DNA of 64,000 nucleotides from Pseudomonas sp. NC02 (GTDB lineage: Bacteria; Pseudomonadota; Gammaproteobacteria; Pseudomonadales; Pseudomonadaceae). Each line of letters starts with the position of its first letter. Within the stretch, counting starts at the first letter, position 1. The stretch spans positions 496,001 to 560,000 of the forward strand of contig NZ_CP025624.1 of assembly GCF_002874965.1 (NCBI RefSeq). Direction: 5' to 3'. Below the pieces are notes generated by a model. That model was not told the origin of the DNA. It saw nothing but the letters and a program-made list of their open reading frames with translations, and ran no database searches. The translations under genes and the position numbers were made by a program. This document shows, piece after piece, positions 7,925-16,648 of the stretch.

Positions 7925-9577
7925 TTAAAGCAGGATGGTGCGGATGTCGTTCAGCAACTGGCTCAGGCGCTGGGTGAAGCGTGCGGCAGCCGCGCCGTTG
8001 ATCACACGGTGATCGTAGGACAGCGACAGTGGCAGCATCAGCTTCGGCTGGAACGCTTTACCGTCCCACACAGGCTGGATAGTGGCCTTGGAAACACCCA
8101 GGATCGCCACTTCCGGCGCGTTGACGATTGGCGTGAAGCCAGTGCCGCCAATGTGCCCGAGGCTGGAGATGGTGAAGCACGCGCCCTGCATGTCGTCCGG
8201 GGTGAGCTTCTTGTCGCGGGCCTTGGCAGCCAGTGCAGCAGCCTCAGCGGCAAGCTGCAGCAGGCTCTTCTGGTCGACGTTCTTGATGACCGGTACCAGC
8301 AGGCCATCCGGAGTGTCGACGGCAAAGCCGATGTGCACGTACTTCTTGCGAATGATCGCCTTGCCGCTTGGCGCCAGCGAACTGTTGAAGTCCGGCAGCT
8401 CCTTGAGCAAATGTGCGCAAGCCTTGAGCAGCAGGGGCAGCACGGTCAGCTTCACGCCGGCCTTCTCGGCCACGGCTTTCTGCGCAACGCGGAATGCTTC
8501 CAGGTCGGTGATGTCGGCCTGGTCGAACTGGGTCACGTGCGGGATGTTCAGCCAGCTGGCGTGCAGGCCGGCCGCGCCGATTTGCATCAGGCGGGTCATC
8601 GGCACTTCTTCGATTTCGCCGAAGCGGCTGAAGTCGACGGTGCGGATCGGCGGAATGCCCGAGCCACCGGTAGCAGCGCCGGCAGCCGGAGCTTCCTTGG
8701 CCTTCTGCATCATGGATTTGACGTAAACCTGCACGTCTTCCTTGAGCACGCGACCGTGAGGACCGCTGGCGGTTACCGCGCTCAACTCGACGCCGAATTC
8801 ACGGGCCAGTTGGCGCACGGCAGGGCCGGCATGAACCTTGGCACCGCTTGGCGCAGGTGCAGCCGCCGGAGCCGGTGCGGCCTCGGCTTTTGCAGCAGGC
8901 GCAGGTGCAGGCGCGGCGGCAGCCGGTGCGGCTTCAGCCTTGGCGGCCGGAGCAGCGGCGGCTGGAGCGGCAGCAGCAGGAGCCGAAGCGCCCGCTACTT
9001 TCAGCTTGAGGATGAAGTCACCAGTGCCGACTTCGTCTTCCAGCTTCACGGCAATGCTTTCCACCACGCCGGCTGCCGGCGAAGGGATTTCCATGGAGGC
9101 CTTGTCGGACTCCAGGGTGATCAGCGATTGATCAGCTTCGACGGTGTCGCCGACTTTAACCAGCAGTTCGATGATCTTGGCCTTGCCCGACGAACCGATG
9201 TCCGGAACATGAATGTCCTGGACTGTTTCGGCGGCAGGTGCAGCCGCCGGAGCCGCAGGGGCCTCGGCAGCAGCGGCAGGCTTCTCGGCGGCAGGAGCCG
9301 GGGCAGCAGCAGGAGCGGCCGCCGCAGGGGCCGCATCAGCGGCACCTTCGATTTCCAGCTCAAGCAGTTCGTCGCCTTCTTTCAGGCGGTCGCCCAGCTT
9401 CACTTTCAGGCTTTTGACCACGCCGGCCTTGGGAGCAGGGATTTCCATGCTCGCCTTGTCCGATTCCAGGGTCAGGATGCTCTGGTCGGCTTCGACGGTG
9501 TCGCCGACCTTCACAAACAGTTCAATTACTTCACCTTCACCGCTGCCGATGTCAGGTACGCGAATGAGTTCGCTCAC
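7925..9577 (-). CDS. aceF: Pyruvate dehydrogenase E2, dihydrolipoyllysine acetyltransferase
   Basis: AceF is the core of the pyruvate dehydrogenase complex and transfers acetyl groups from E1 to CoA. The 550-residue protein has two lipoyl domains, each with the motif ESDKASMEIP. The lipoylated lysines are K41 and K159. Long Ala/Pro linkers join them to a peripheral-subunit binding domain (about 248-285, VRQLAREFGVELSAV). The C-terminal catalytic domain has the acetyltransferase histidine near 523 in YDHRVINGAAAA. Pseudomonads have two lipoyl domains where E. coli has three, so this is normal. It lies 11 bp downstream of aceE, clearly in one operon, with a terminator after it. Confidence 0.97.
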   Translation of the reverse strand: MSELIRVPDIGSGEGEVIELFVKVGDTVEADQSILTLESDKASMEIPAPKAGVVKSLKVKLGDRLKEGDELLELEIEGAADAAPAAAAPAAAPAPAAEKPAAAAEAPAAPAAAPAAETVQDIHVPDIGSSGKAKIIELLVKVGDTVEADQSLITLESDKASMEIPSPAAGVVESIAVKLEDEVGTGDFILKLKVAGASAPAAAAPAAAAPAAKAEAAPAAAAPAPAPAAKAEAAPAPAAAPAPSGAKVHAGPAVRQLAREFGVELSAVTASGPHGRVLKEDVQVYVKSMMQKAKEAPAAGAATGGSGIPPIRTVDFSRFGEIEEVPMTRLMQIGAAGLHASWLNIPHVTQFDQADITDLEAFRVAQKAVAEKAGVKLTVLPLLLKACAHLLKELPDFNSSLAPSGKAIIRKKYVHIGFAVDTPDGLLVPVIKNVDQKSLLQLAAEAAALAAKARDKKLTPDDMQGACFTISSLGHIGGTGFTPIVNAPEVAILGVSKATIQPVWDGKAFQPKLMLPLSLSYDHRVINGAAAARFTQRLSQLLNDIRTILL

Positions 9578-9588
9578 AGAAAGTCTCC

Positions 9589-12234
9589 TCAGCAGTCCAG
9601 TGGGTTGCGTTTTTCCGGGTTGATCCCGAACTTGACGATAGCGTCTGCTACCACCTTGGGTTCGATTTCACCACGGTCAGCCAAGGCTTCCAGGGCTGCC
9701 AACACCACGAAGTGACGGTCGACTTCGAAGAAGTGACGCAGCTTTTTGCGGCTGTCACTACGGCCGAAACCGTCGGTGCCCAGGACTTTGAATTCCTTGG
9801 ACGGTACCCACTGACGAATTTGTTCAGCAAACAGCTTCATGTAGTCGGTAGAGGCGATAACCGGACCCTTACGGCCAGCCAGGCACTCTTCGACGTAGGT
9901 GCGCGCAGGCTTCTGGCCTGGGTGCAGGCGGTTGCTGCGCTCTACGGCCAGGCCGTCGCGACGCAGTTCGTTGAAGCTGGTAACGCTCCATACGTCAGCA
10001 CCGACGTTGAACTCTTCACGCAGGATTTTTGCAGCTTCACGCACTTCGCGCAGGATGGTGCCGGAGCCCATCAGTTGCACGTGGTGAGCGGCTTCCTTGG
10101 TGTCTTCTTCGAGCAGGTACATGCCCTTGATGATGCCTTCCTCGACACCGGCCGGCATGGCTGGCTGCTGGTAGGACTCGTTCATCACGGTGATGTAGTA
10201 GAAAACGTCCTGCTGCTCTTCGGTCATCTTCTTCATGCCGTCCTGGATGATCACCGCCAGCTCATAGCCGTAGGTTGGATCAAAGGTGCGGCAGTTCGGG
10301 ATGGTGCCCGCCAGGATGTGGCTGTGACCGTCTTCGTGTTGCAGGCCTTCGCCGTTCAGCGTGGTCCGCCCGGCAGTACCGCCGATCAGGAAGCCACGGG
10401 TACGGCTGTCGCCTGCTGCCCAAGCCAGGTCGCCAATACGCTGGAAACCGAACATCGAGTAGAAGATGTAGAACGGCAGCATCGGCTGGTTGTGGCTGGA
10501 GTACGAAGTACCGGCAGCGATGAAGGAGCTCATGGCGCCCGCTTCGTTGATGCCTTCTTCGAGGATCTGGCCCTTCTTGTCTTCCTTGTAGAACATCACC
10601 TGGTCTTTATCGACTGGCTCGTAGAGCTGGCCGACGGAGGAGTAGATGCCCAACTGACGGAACATGCCTTCCATACCGAAGGTACGGGCTTCGTCCGGGA
10701 TGATCGGCACGATACGCGAGCCGATTTCCTTGTCCTTGACCAGCTGCGCGAGGATCCGCACGAAGGCCATGGTGGTGGAGATTTCACGGTCGCCCGAGCC
10801 GTCCAGGATTGCCTTGAGGGTATCCAGTGGCGGAGTCGGGATGTTGAAGCTCTTGGCGCGGCGCTGAGGCACGAAACCGCCCAGTGCAGTGCGACGCTCG
10901 CTGAGGTAGCGGGCTTCGGCGCTGTTTGGCTCCGGCTTGAAGAACGGCAGGTTCTCTAGCTCTTCGTCCTTGACCGGGATGTCGAAGCGGTCGCGGAACA
11001 ACTTCAGGCTGTCGACATCGACTTTCTTGGTGTTGTGCGCAGTGTTCTTCGCTTCGCCGGCACCGGTGCCATAACCCTTGATGGTCTTGGCCAGGATGAC
11101 GGTCGGTTGTTCTTTGTGGTTGACCGCTTCGTGGTATGCCGCGTAGACCTTGTACGGGTCGTGGCCGCCACGGTTGAGTTTCCAGATCTCGTCGTCGGAC
11201 AGGTCTGCAACCATTGCCTTGAGTTCAGGCGTGTTGAAGAAGTGTTCACGTACGAACGCGCCGTCTTTGGCTTTGTAGTTCTGGTACTCGCCGTCGATGA
11301 CTTCGTCCATGCGACGTTGCAGGATGCCGTCGACGTCCTTGGCCAGCAGTGGGTCCCAGAAACGGCCCCAGATGACTTTGGTCACGTTCCACTGAGCACC
11401 ACGGAACACGCCTTCGAGTTCCTGGATGATCTTGCCGTTGCCGCGAACCGGGCCGTCGAGGCGCTGCAGGTTGCAGTTGATGACGAAGATCAGGTTGTCC
11501 AGCTTCTCGCGGCCGGCCAGGGAGATGGCGCCCAGGGATTCCGGCTCGTCACACTCGCCGTCGCCCAGGAAGCACCAGACTTTCTGCTTGCCTTCAGGGA
11601 TGAAGCCACGGGCTTCCAGGTACTTCATGAAGCGTGCCTGGTAGATCGCCTGGATTGGGCCCAAGCCCATGGATACCGTCGGGAACTGCCAGAAATCAGG
11701 CATCAGCCAAGGGTGCGGATAGGACGAGAGGCCCTGGCCGTCGACTTCCTGGCGGAAGTTGTTCATTTGTTCTTCGGTGATGCGGCCTTCCATGAACGCA
11801 CGGGCGTAGACGCCTGGCGAGGTGTGGCCCTGGAAGTAGATCAGGTCGCCGCCATGCTCTTCGGTCGGGGCCTGGAAGAAGTAGTTGAAGCCGATGTCAT
11901 ACAGGGTTGCGCTGGAAGCGAAGCTGGAGATGTGACCGCCCAGGTCAGAATCTTTCAAGTTCGTGCGCATTACCATCGCCATGGCGTTCCAGCGTACCAG
12001 CGAGCGAATGCGGCGTTCCATGAACAGGTCGCCAGGCATGCGTGCTTCGTGGGTTACCGGGATGGTGTTGCGATACGGCGTGGTGATGGCGTAGGGCAGT
12101 TGCGAGCCGCTGCGGGTCGCGAGTTCGCCCATACGGGTCATCAGGTAGTGAGCACGGTCTTCGCCTTCTTTGTCGAGAACCGATTCCAGGGCGTCCAGCC
12201 ATTCCTGGGTTTCGACGGGATCGAGGTCTTGCAT
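9589..12234 (-). CDS. aceE: Pyruvate dehydrogenase E1 component (homodimeric)
   Basis: AceE decarboxylates pyruvate with thiamine diphosphate and passes the acetyl group to AceF, feeding the TCA cycle. From the chosen start it is 881 residues, the usual size for the homodimeric E1. Recognisable parts are the N-terminal MQDLDPVETQEWLDALES and the ThDP-binding GDGECDEPES segment with its conserved asparagine (FVINCNLQ). The RTFGMEGMFRQLGIYSSVGQ and ILAGTIPNCRTFDPTYGYE regions are also typical. I chose the ATG at 12234 because GGAG lies six bases before it. The frame is open to an ATG at 12309 (25 more residues) but that one has no ribosome site. Confidence 0.96.
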   Translation of the reverse strand: MQDLDPVETQEWLDALESVLDKEGEDRAHYLMTRMGELATRSGSQLPYAITTPYRNTIPVTHEARMPGDLFMERRIRSLVRWNAMAMVMRTNLKDSDLGGHISSFASSATLYDIGFNYFFQAPTEEHGGDLIYFQGHTSPGVYARAFMEGRITEEQMNNFRQEVDGQGLSSYPHPWLMPDFWQFPTVSMGLGPIQAIYQARFMKYLEARGFIPEGKQKVWCFLGDGECDEPESLGAISLAGREKLDNLIFVINCNLQRLDGPVRGNGKIIQELEGVFRGAQWNVTKVIWGRFWDPLLAKDVDGILQRRMDEVIDGEYQNYKAKDGAFVREHFFNTPELKAMVADLSDDEIWKLNRGGHDPYKVYAAYHEAVNHKEQPTVILAKTIKGYGTGAGEAKNTAHNTKKVDVDSLKLFRDRFDIPVKDEELENLPFFKPEPNSAEARYLSERRTALGGFVPQRRAKSFNIPTPPLDTLKAILDGSGDREISTTMAFVRILAQLVKDKEIGSRIVPIIPDEARTFGMEGMFRQLGIYSSVGQLYEPVDKDQVMFYKEDKKGQILEEGINEAGAMSSFIAAGTSYSSHNQPMLPFYIFYSMFGFQRIGDLAWAAGDSRTRGFLIGGTAGRTTLNGEGLQHEDGHSHILAGTIPNCRTFDPTYGYELAVIIQDGMKKMTEEQQDVFYYITVMNESYQQPAMPAGVEEGIIKGMYLLEEDTKEAAHHVQLMGSGTILREVREAAKILREEFNVGADVWSVTSFNELRRDGLAVERSNRLHPGQKPARTYVEECLAGRKGPVIASTDYMKLFAEQIRQWVPSKEFKVLGTDGFGRSDSRKKLRHFFEVDRHFVVLAALEALADRGEIEPKVVADAIVKFGINPEKRNPLDC

Positions 12235-12617
12235 GGCTTGCTCCAGGGCGGAAAGGCTACCAGAATCGGTTGCCTGAAGTTTGCGACTGGCCTTGTGGGC
12301 AGACGACATAAATTCTTGGATGGCCGAAGGTTGCTTCGGCGTCCTGTAGTTTTACTACAAATCGTCGGCCATTTCAGCCTTTCGAATGTATATACGAGTA
12401 GTAAAACTACACAAGACTGAGCGGATTGCTCGGTCTAGCTGGCGAGCATAATCGTTATTGTTGATCTTTTGCGAACAAGAAAGGGTAGAGATTTGATGTT
12501 GACTGCCAAAAAAGAAAAATTTTCAGCTATTTCTAACCTTTGTTCGACAGTCCTTCACCGAGCGTGGTTCTTGCGTTCACAGCTACAAGCCCTTTACGCG
12601 CCGATCAAGGATAGACC
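12235..12617. promoter_or_regulatory. aceE/glnE divergent control region
   Basis: This 383-bp region separates the divergent aceE and glnE starts. It contains, from the aceE side, a 7-bp hairpin GCCGAAG/CTTCGGC (12323-12340) and then two operator-like dyads (listed separately). An AT-rich stretch near 12481-12545 lies towards glnE. A possible minus-strand -10 (TATATA, 12388-12393) lies between the dyads. No protein or RNA gene is recognisable. Confidence 0.6.
12345..12411. promoter_or_regulatory. Paired inverted-repeat operator candidate upstream of aceE
   Basis: TGTAGTTTTACTACA (12345-12359) is a perfect 6-bp dyad with a 3-base centre. GTAGTAAAACTAC (12398-12410) is the exact reverse complement of its 13-base core. 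The two centres are 52 bp apart, about five helical turns, so a dimeric regulator bound at both would lie on the same DNA face. The site sits upstream of aceE and could control the pyruvate dehydrogenase operon. The regulator is not identifiable from this window; E. coli PdhR uses a different box. Confidence 0.6.
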
Positions 12618-15557
12618 ATGAGCCTTCCAATGCAGGCCGAACTCCCGGCCATCCTGCTTCCATTTGCCAAGCGGGCCGAGCAGTCATTTCGTGACGCCGT
12701 GGCCGGATTGGACGGCGATAATGGCCTTTCTGAGTGGACGCCGCAACGTTGGGCTGACTTCGCCCGTGTGTGCGCCGCCAGTGATTTCGTCATTGAACAG
12801 AGTGTTCGTGACCCTTTGATGTTGCTCGAGCTGGTGGCCTGGGGCGAACTGGACCGCAGCTTTGCCCCCGGCGAGCTGTGCGGACAGATTGCGACGGCCG
12901 TGCAACAAGCCGAGACAGAAGACGAACTGGGCCGGGTTCTGCGCCGCCAGCGCACCCGCCAGCAGGTGCGGATCATCTGGCGCGACCTGACCCGACAGGC
13001 GGACCTGGTGCAAACCTGCCGCGACCTGTCGGACATGGCCGACGCCAGCATCGACCAGGCCTATCAGTGGTTGTACCAGCGCCACTGCGTATTGTTCGGC
13101 ACACCCACGGGCCGTCGCAGCGGCGAACCGCAGCACATGGTCATCCTCGGCATGGGCAAGCTCGGCGCAGTGGAGCTGAACCTGTCGTCCGACATCGACC
13201 TGATCTTCGCCTACCCCGAAGGCGGCGATACGGTCGGCGTGAAGCGCTCGCTGGACAACCAGGAGTTCTTCATCCGCCTTGGTCAAAAACTGATCAAGGC
13301 CCTGGACCCGATGACCGTCGACGGCTTTGTGTTCCGGGTCGACATGCGCCTGCGACCTTACGGCTCAGCCGGGGCGCTGGTGCTCAGCTTCAACGCGCTG
13401 GAGCAGTACTACCAGGACCAGGGCCGCGACTGGGAACGCTACGCCATGATCAAGGCGCGGGTGGTGGCCGGTGACCAGGTGGCCGGTGCGCAACTGCTCG
13501 ACATGCTGCGACCGTTTGTCTACCGGCGTTACCTGGACTTTTCCGCCATCGAAGCGCTGCGCACCATGAAGCAGTTGATCCAGCAGGAAGTGCGGCGCAA
13601 GGGCATGGCCGAGAACATCAAGCTCGGCTCGGGCGGCATCCGTGAAGTCGAATTTATCGCCCAGGCGTTCCAGCTGATCCACGGTGGCCGTGACCTGAGC
13701 CTGCAGCAGCGCCCACTGTTAAAAGTGCTGGGTACCCTGGAAGGCCAGGGTTACCTGCCGCCGGCGGTGGTCGCCGAGCTGCGCGATGGCTATGAATTCC
13801 TGCGCTACACCGAGCACGCGATCCAGGCGATCGCCGATCGCCAGACGCAGATGCTCCCGGATGGCACCGAAGACCAGGCGCGGATTGCCTTTATGCTGGG
13901 CTTTCCGGACTGGACCGCGTTTCATGAGCGCCTGATGTACTGGCGTGGCCGGGTGGACTGGCATTTCCGCCAGGTGATTGCCGATCCGGATGAAGAAGAG
14001 GGCGAAGAGAGCGAGTTGGTGGTGGGCGGTGAGTGGTTACCGTTGTGGGAGGAGTCCCAGGACGAGGAAGCCGCCTGCCGTCAGTTGCAGGAAGGTGGTT
14101 TTACCGACGCGCCCAAAGCCTTGAAAACCCTGGCCGGCCTGCGCAGCAGTCCGCAATTGCGTGCCATGCAGCGCCTGGGTCGCGAGCGTCTGGATGCATT
14201 TATCCCGCGCTTGCTGGCCCAGGCCGTCGAACATGCCAACCCGGACCTGGTACTGGAGCGCGTCCTGCCCTTGGTCGAAGCCGTCGCCCGGCGTTCCGCT
14301 TATCTGGTGTTGCTGACGGAAAACCCCGACGCCCTGCGTCGCCTTCTGACCCTGTGCGCCGCCAGCCCGTGGATTGCCGAGCAGATCACTCGCTTCCCGC
14401 TGCTGCTGGACGAACTGCTCAACGAAGGCCGCCTGTTCAAGCCGCCGCTGGCGCCGGAACTGGCCGCCGAATTGCGCGAGCGCCTGACGCGCATCCCCGA
14501 AGATGACCTTGAGCAGCAGATGGAGGCCCTACGGCACTTCAAGCTGGCCCACCGCCTGCGGGTGGCCGCCTCGGAAATCGCCGGCAGCCTGCCGCTGATG
14601 AAAGTCAGCGACTACCTGACCTGGCTCGCCGAAGCCATCCTCGAACAAGTGCTGGCCCTGGCCTGGCGCCAGACGGTTGCCCGCTACGGCTCGCCGCAAC
14701 GGGTGGACGGCACCTTGTGCGATCCTGGCTTCATCATTGTCGGTTATGGGAAAGTCGGCGGCATCGAATTGGGGCATGGTTCGGACCTGGACCTGGTGTT
14801 TATCCATGACGGTGACCCCCAGGCCGAAACCGACGGTGCCAAGCCGATCGATGGCGCGCAGTTCTTTACCCGGCTGGGGCAGCGGATCATTCACCTGCTG
14901 ACCACCCAGACCAACTCGGGCCAGTTGTATGAAGTGGACATGCGCCTGCGGCCTTCGGGCGCATCCGGTTTGCTGGTAAGTTCCCTGGGCGCATTTGCGC
15001 GTTATCAGGAAAACGAAGCCTGGACCTGGGAGCACCAGGCGCTGGTGCGTGCGCGAGTGCTGGTAGGCAGTCAGGATGTGGGCCGTGCTTTCGAGCAGGT
15101 ACGGGCGCAAGTGCTGGGCCGTGCGCAGGACCTGGACAAGCTGCGCCAGGAGGTCAGCGAGATGCGCGCCAAGATGCGCGACAACCTCGGCACCAAGTCC
15201 ACGGCGGCGGGAACGGCGGCGAATGCCTTCGAACCCACGGCGTCGTTCGACCTCAAGCAGGACGCCGGAGGTATCGTCGATATTGAATTTATGGTGCAAT
15301 ACGCGGCTTTGGCGTGGTCTGCGCAACATCCATCGTTGCTGCGCTACACCGACAATATCCGCATTCTGGAAGGCCTGGAGCAGGTCGGGCTGATGCCCGC
15401 CGCCGATGCCCATTTGCTGCGCGAGGTGTATAAAGCCTACCGTTCCGCCGCTCACCGCCAGGCCCTGCAGAACGAGGCCGGTACGGTGGCCGGGGACCAG
15501 TTCGCTGACGAACGGCGCCAGGTGCAGCGAATCTGGCATGAACTGGGGTTAAGCTGA
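12618..15557 (+). CDS. glnE: Bifunctional glutamine synthetase adenylyltransferase/deadenylase
   Basis: GlnE switches glutamine synthetase off and on by adding or removing AMP from a tyrosine in response to PII. The 979-residue protein has the expected two nucleotidyltransferase domains. The N-terminal deadenylase half has GMGKLGAVELNLSSDIDLIF (metal-binding aspartates D192 and D194). The C-terminal adenylylase half has GYGKVGGIELGHGSDLDLVF near residue 713-732. Each is followed by a helical regulatory segment. The start is preceded by AAGGA at good distance. It is transcribed away from aceE and is followed 55 bp later by waaF, with a hairpin between them. Confidence 0.97.
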   Translation: MSLPMQAELPAILLPFAKRAEQSFRDAVAGLDGDNGLSEWTPQRWADFARVCAASDFVIEQSVRDPLMLLELVAWGELDRSFAPGELCGQIATAVQQAETEDELGRVLRRQRTRQQVRIIWRDLTRQADLVQTCRDLSDMADASIDQAYQWLYQRHCVLFGTPTGRRSGEPQHMVILGMGKLGAVELNLSSDIDLIFAYPEGGDTVGVKRSLDNQEFFIRLGQKLIKALDPMTVDGFVFRVDMRLRPYGSAGALVLSFNALEQYYQDQGRDWERYAMIKARVVAGDQVAGAQLLDMLRPFVYRRYLDFSAIEALRTMKQLIQQEVRRKGMAENIKLGSGGIREVEFIAQAFQLIHGGRDLSLQQRPLLKVLGTLEGQGYLPPAVVAELRDGYEFLRYTEHAIQAIADRQTQMLPDGTEDQARIAFMLGFPDWTAFHERLMYWRGRVDWHFRQVIADPDEEEGEESELVVGGEWLPLWEESQDEEAACRQLQEGGFTDAPKALKTLAGLRSSPQLRAMQRLGRERLDAFIPRLLAQAVEHANPDLVLERVLPLVEAVARRSAYLVLLTENPDALRRLLTLCAASPWIAEQITRFPLLLDELLNEGRLFKPPLAPELAAELRERLTRIPEDDLEQQMEALRHFKLAHRLRVAASEIAGSLPLMKVSDYLTWLAEAILEQVLALAWRQTVARYGSPQRVDGTLCDPGFIIVGYGKVGGIELGHGSDLDLVFIHDGDPQAETDGAKPIDGAQFFTRLGQRIIHLLTTQTNSGQLYEVDMRLRPSGASGLLVSSLGAFARYQENEAWTWEHQALVRARVLVGSQDVGRAFEQVRAQVLGRAQDLDKLRQEVSEMRAKMRDNLGTKSTAAGTAANAFEPTASFDLKQDAGGIVDIEFMVQYAALAWSAQHPSLLRYTDNIRILEGLEQVGLMPAADAHLLREVYKAYRSAAHRQALQNEAGTVAGDQFADERRQVQRIWHELGLS

Positions 15558-15571
15558 AACACTATATAAGG

Positions 15572-15600
15572 CGGGGAGGCATGAGCCTCCCCGTATCGTT
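15572..15600 (+). terminator. Possible terminator or attenuating hairpin between glnE and waaF
   Basis: A perfect 9-bp stem CGGGGAGGC / GCCTCCCCG (15572-15580 with 15585-15593, loop ATGA) is followed by TATCGTTT. The U-tract is poor, so termination may be partial. The next gene starts only 13 bp later, so the hairpin could instead lower read-through into the LPS operon or shape its 5' end. Confidence 0.55.
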
Positions 15601-15612
15601 TGTGGAAACTAC

Positions 15613-16647
15613 ATGAATATTCTGATCGTTGGGCCCAGTTGGGTCGGTGACATGGTGATGGCGCAGACACTGTTCCAGTGCCTCAAGCAACGTCATCCCG
15701 ACTGCCAAATCGACGTGCTCGCCCCCGAGTGGAGCCGGCCGATCCTTGAGCGCATGCCCGAGGTGCGTCAGGCCTTGAGCTTCCCGCTCGGCCACGGCGC
15801 GCTGGAGCTGGCGACCCGTCGACGCATCGGCAAGTCCCTGGCTGGCCAGTACGATCAGGCGATCCTGTTGCCCAACTCGATGAAGTCGGCACTGGTGCCG
15901 TTCTTCGCCGGTATTCCCAAGCGCACCGGCTGGCGTGGCGAGTTTCGCTATGGCCTGCTCAACGACGTACGCAAGCTCGACAAGGCCCGTTACCCGTTGA
16001 TGATCGAGCGCTTCATGGCCCTGGCCTACGCGCCGGGTGCCGAGTTGCCTGCACCGTATCCACGTCCGAGCCTGCAAATCGACCCGGTCACCCGGGATGC
16101 GGCCCTGGCGAAGTTTGGCCTGGAGCTGGACCGTCCGGTGCTGGCGCTGTGCCCTGGCGCCGAGTTTGGCGAGTCCAAGCGCTGGCCTTCGGAGCATTAC
16201 GCCAAGGTTGCGGAGATGAAGATTCGCGAGGGCTGGCAAGTCTGGTTGTTCGGCTCGAAAAACGATCATTCGGTGGGCGAGGATATTCGCCAGCGCTTGA
16301 TCCCGGGGCTGCGCGAAGAGGCGGTCAACCTGAGCGGCGACACATCCCTGGCCGAGGCCATCGACCTGCTGTCCTGTGCCGACGCGGTGGTGTCCAACGA
16401 CTCCGGCCTGATGCACGTGGCCGCGGCGCTGAACCGCCCGCTGGTGGCAGTGTATGGCTCGACGTCTCCCGGGTTTACCCCGCCGCTGGCCGACAAGGTC
16501 GAAGTGGTGCGCCTGGGCCTGGATTGCAGCCCGTGTTTTGATCGCACCTGCCGCTTCGGCCACTACAACTGCCTGCGCCAGTTGCTGCCGCAACCTGTCA
16601 GCGACGCGTTGCAGCGGTTGCAGGGCACTGTGGTCGAGGTTCGTTAA
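15613..16647 (+). CDS. waaF: ADP-heptose:LPS heptosyltransferase II
   Basis: WaaF adds the second L-glycero-D-manno-heptose to the inner LPS core at the cytoplasmic face of the inner membrane. The 344-residue GT9 family protein begins MNILIVGPSWVGDMVMAQ, the family's N-terminal signature. It has the conserved CPGAEFGESKRWPSEHYA and SNDSGLMHVAAALNRP segments, plus the four-cysteine C-terminal part (CSPCFDRTCRFGHYNC) seen in this subfamily. It opens a run of seven LPS genes with overlaps of one to four bases or almost none. In P. aeruginosa ilvE lies between glnE and waaF; it is not here. Confidence 0.96.
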   Translation: MNILIVGPSWVGDMVMAQTLFQCLKQRHPDCQIDVLAPEWSRPILERMPEVRQALSFPLGHGALELATRRRIGKSLAGQYDQAILLPNSMKSALVPFFAGIPKRTGWRGEFRYGLLNDVRKLDKARYPLMIERFMALAYAPGAELPAPYPRPSLQIDPVTRDAALAKFGLELDRPVLALCPGAEFGESKRWPSEHYAKVAEMKIREGWQVWLFGSKNDHSVGEDIRQRLIPGLREEAVNLSGDTSLAEAIDLLSCADAVVSNDSGLMHVAAALNRPLVAVYGSTSPGFTPPLADKVEVVRLGLDCSPCFDRTCRFGHYNCLRQLLPQPVSDALQRLQGTVVEVR

Positions 16648-16648
16648 G

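Noticed and set aside
7712..9715. 667-codon open frame on the plus strand
   Set aside because: Antisense to aceF; the low-complexity Gly/Arg/Ser stretches mirror the Ala/Pro linkers of AceF.
12235..12309. Longer aceE start at 12309
   Set aside because: No ribosome site before it, whereas the ATG at 12234 has GGAG and gives the usual length. The longer form is not excluded.
15558..15612. Possible remnant of ilvE between glnE and waaF
   Set aside because: The gap is 55 bp and holds only a hairpin; no coding remnant is visible.
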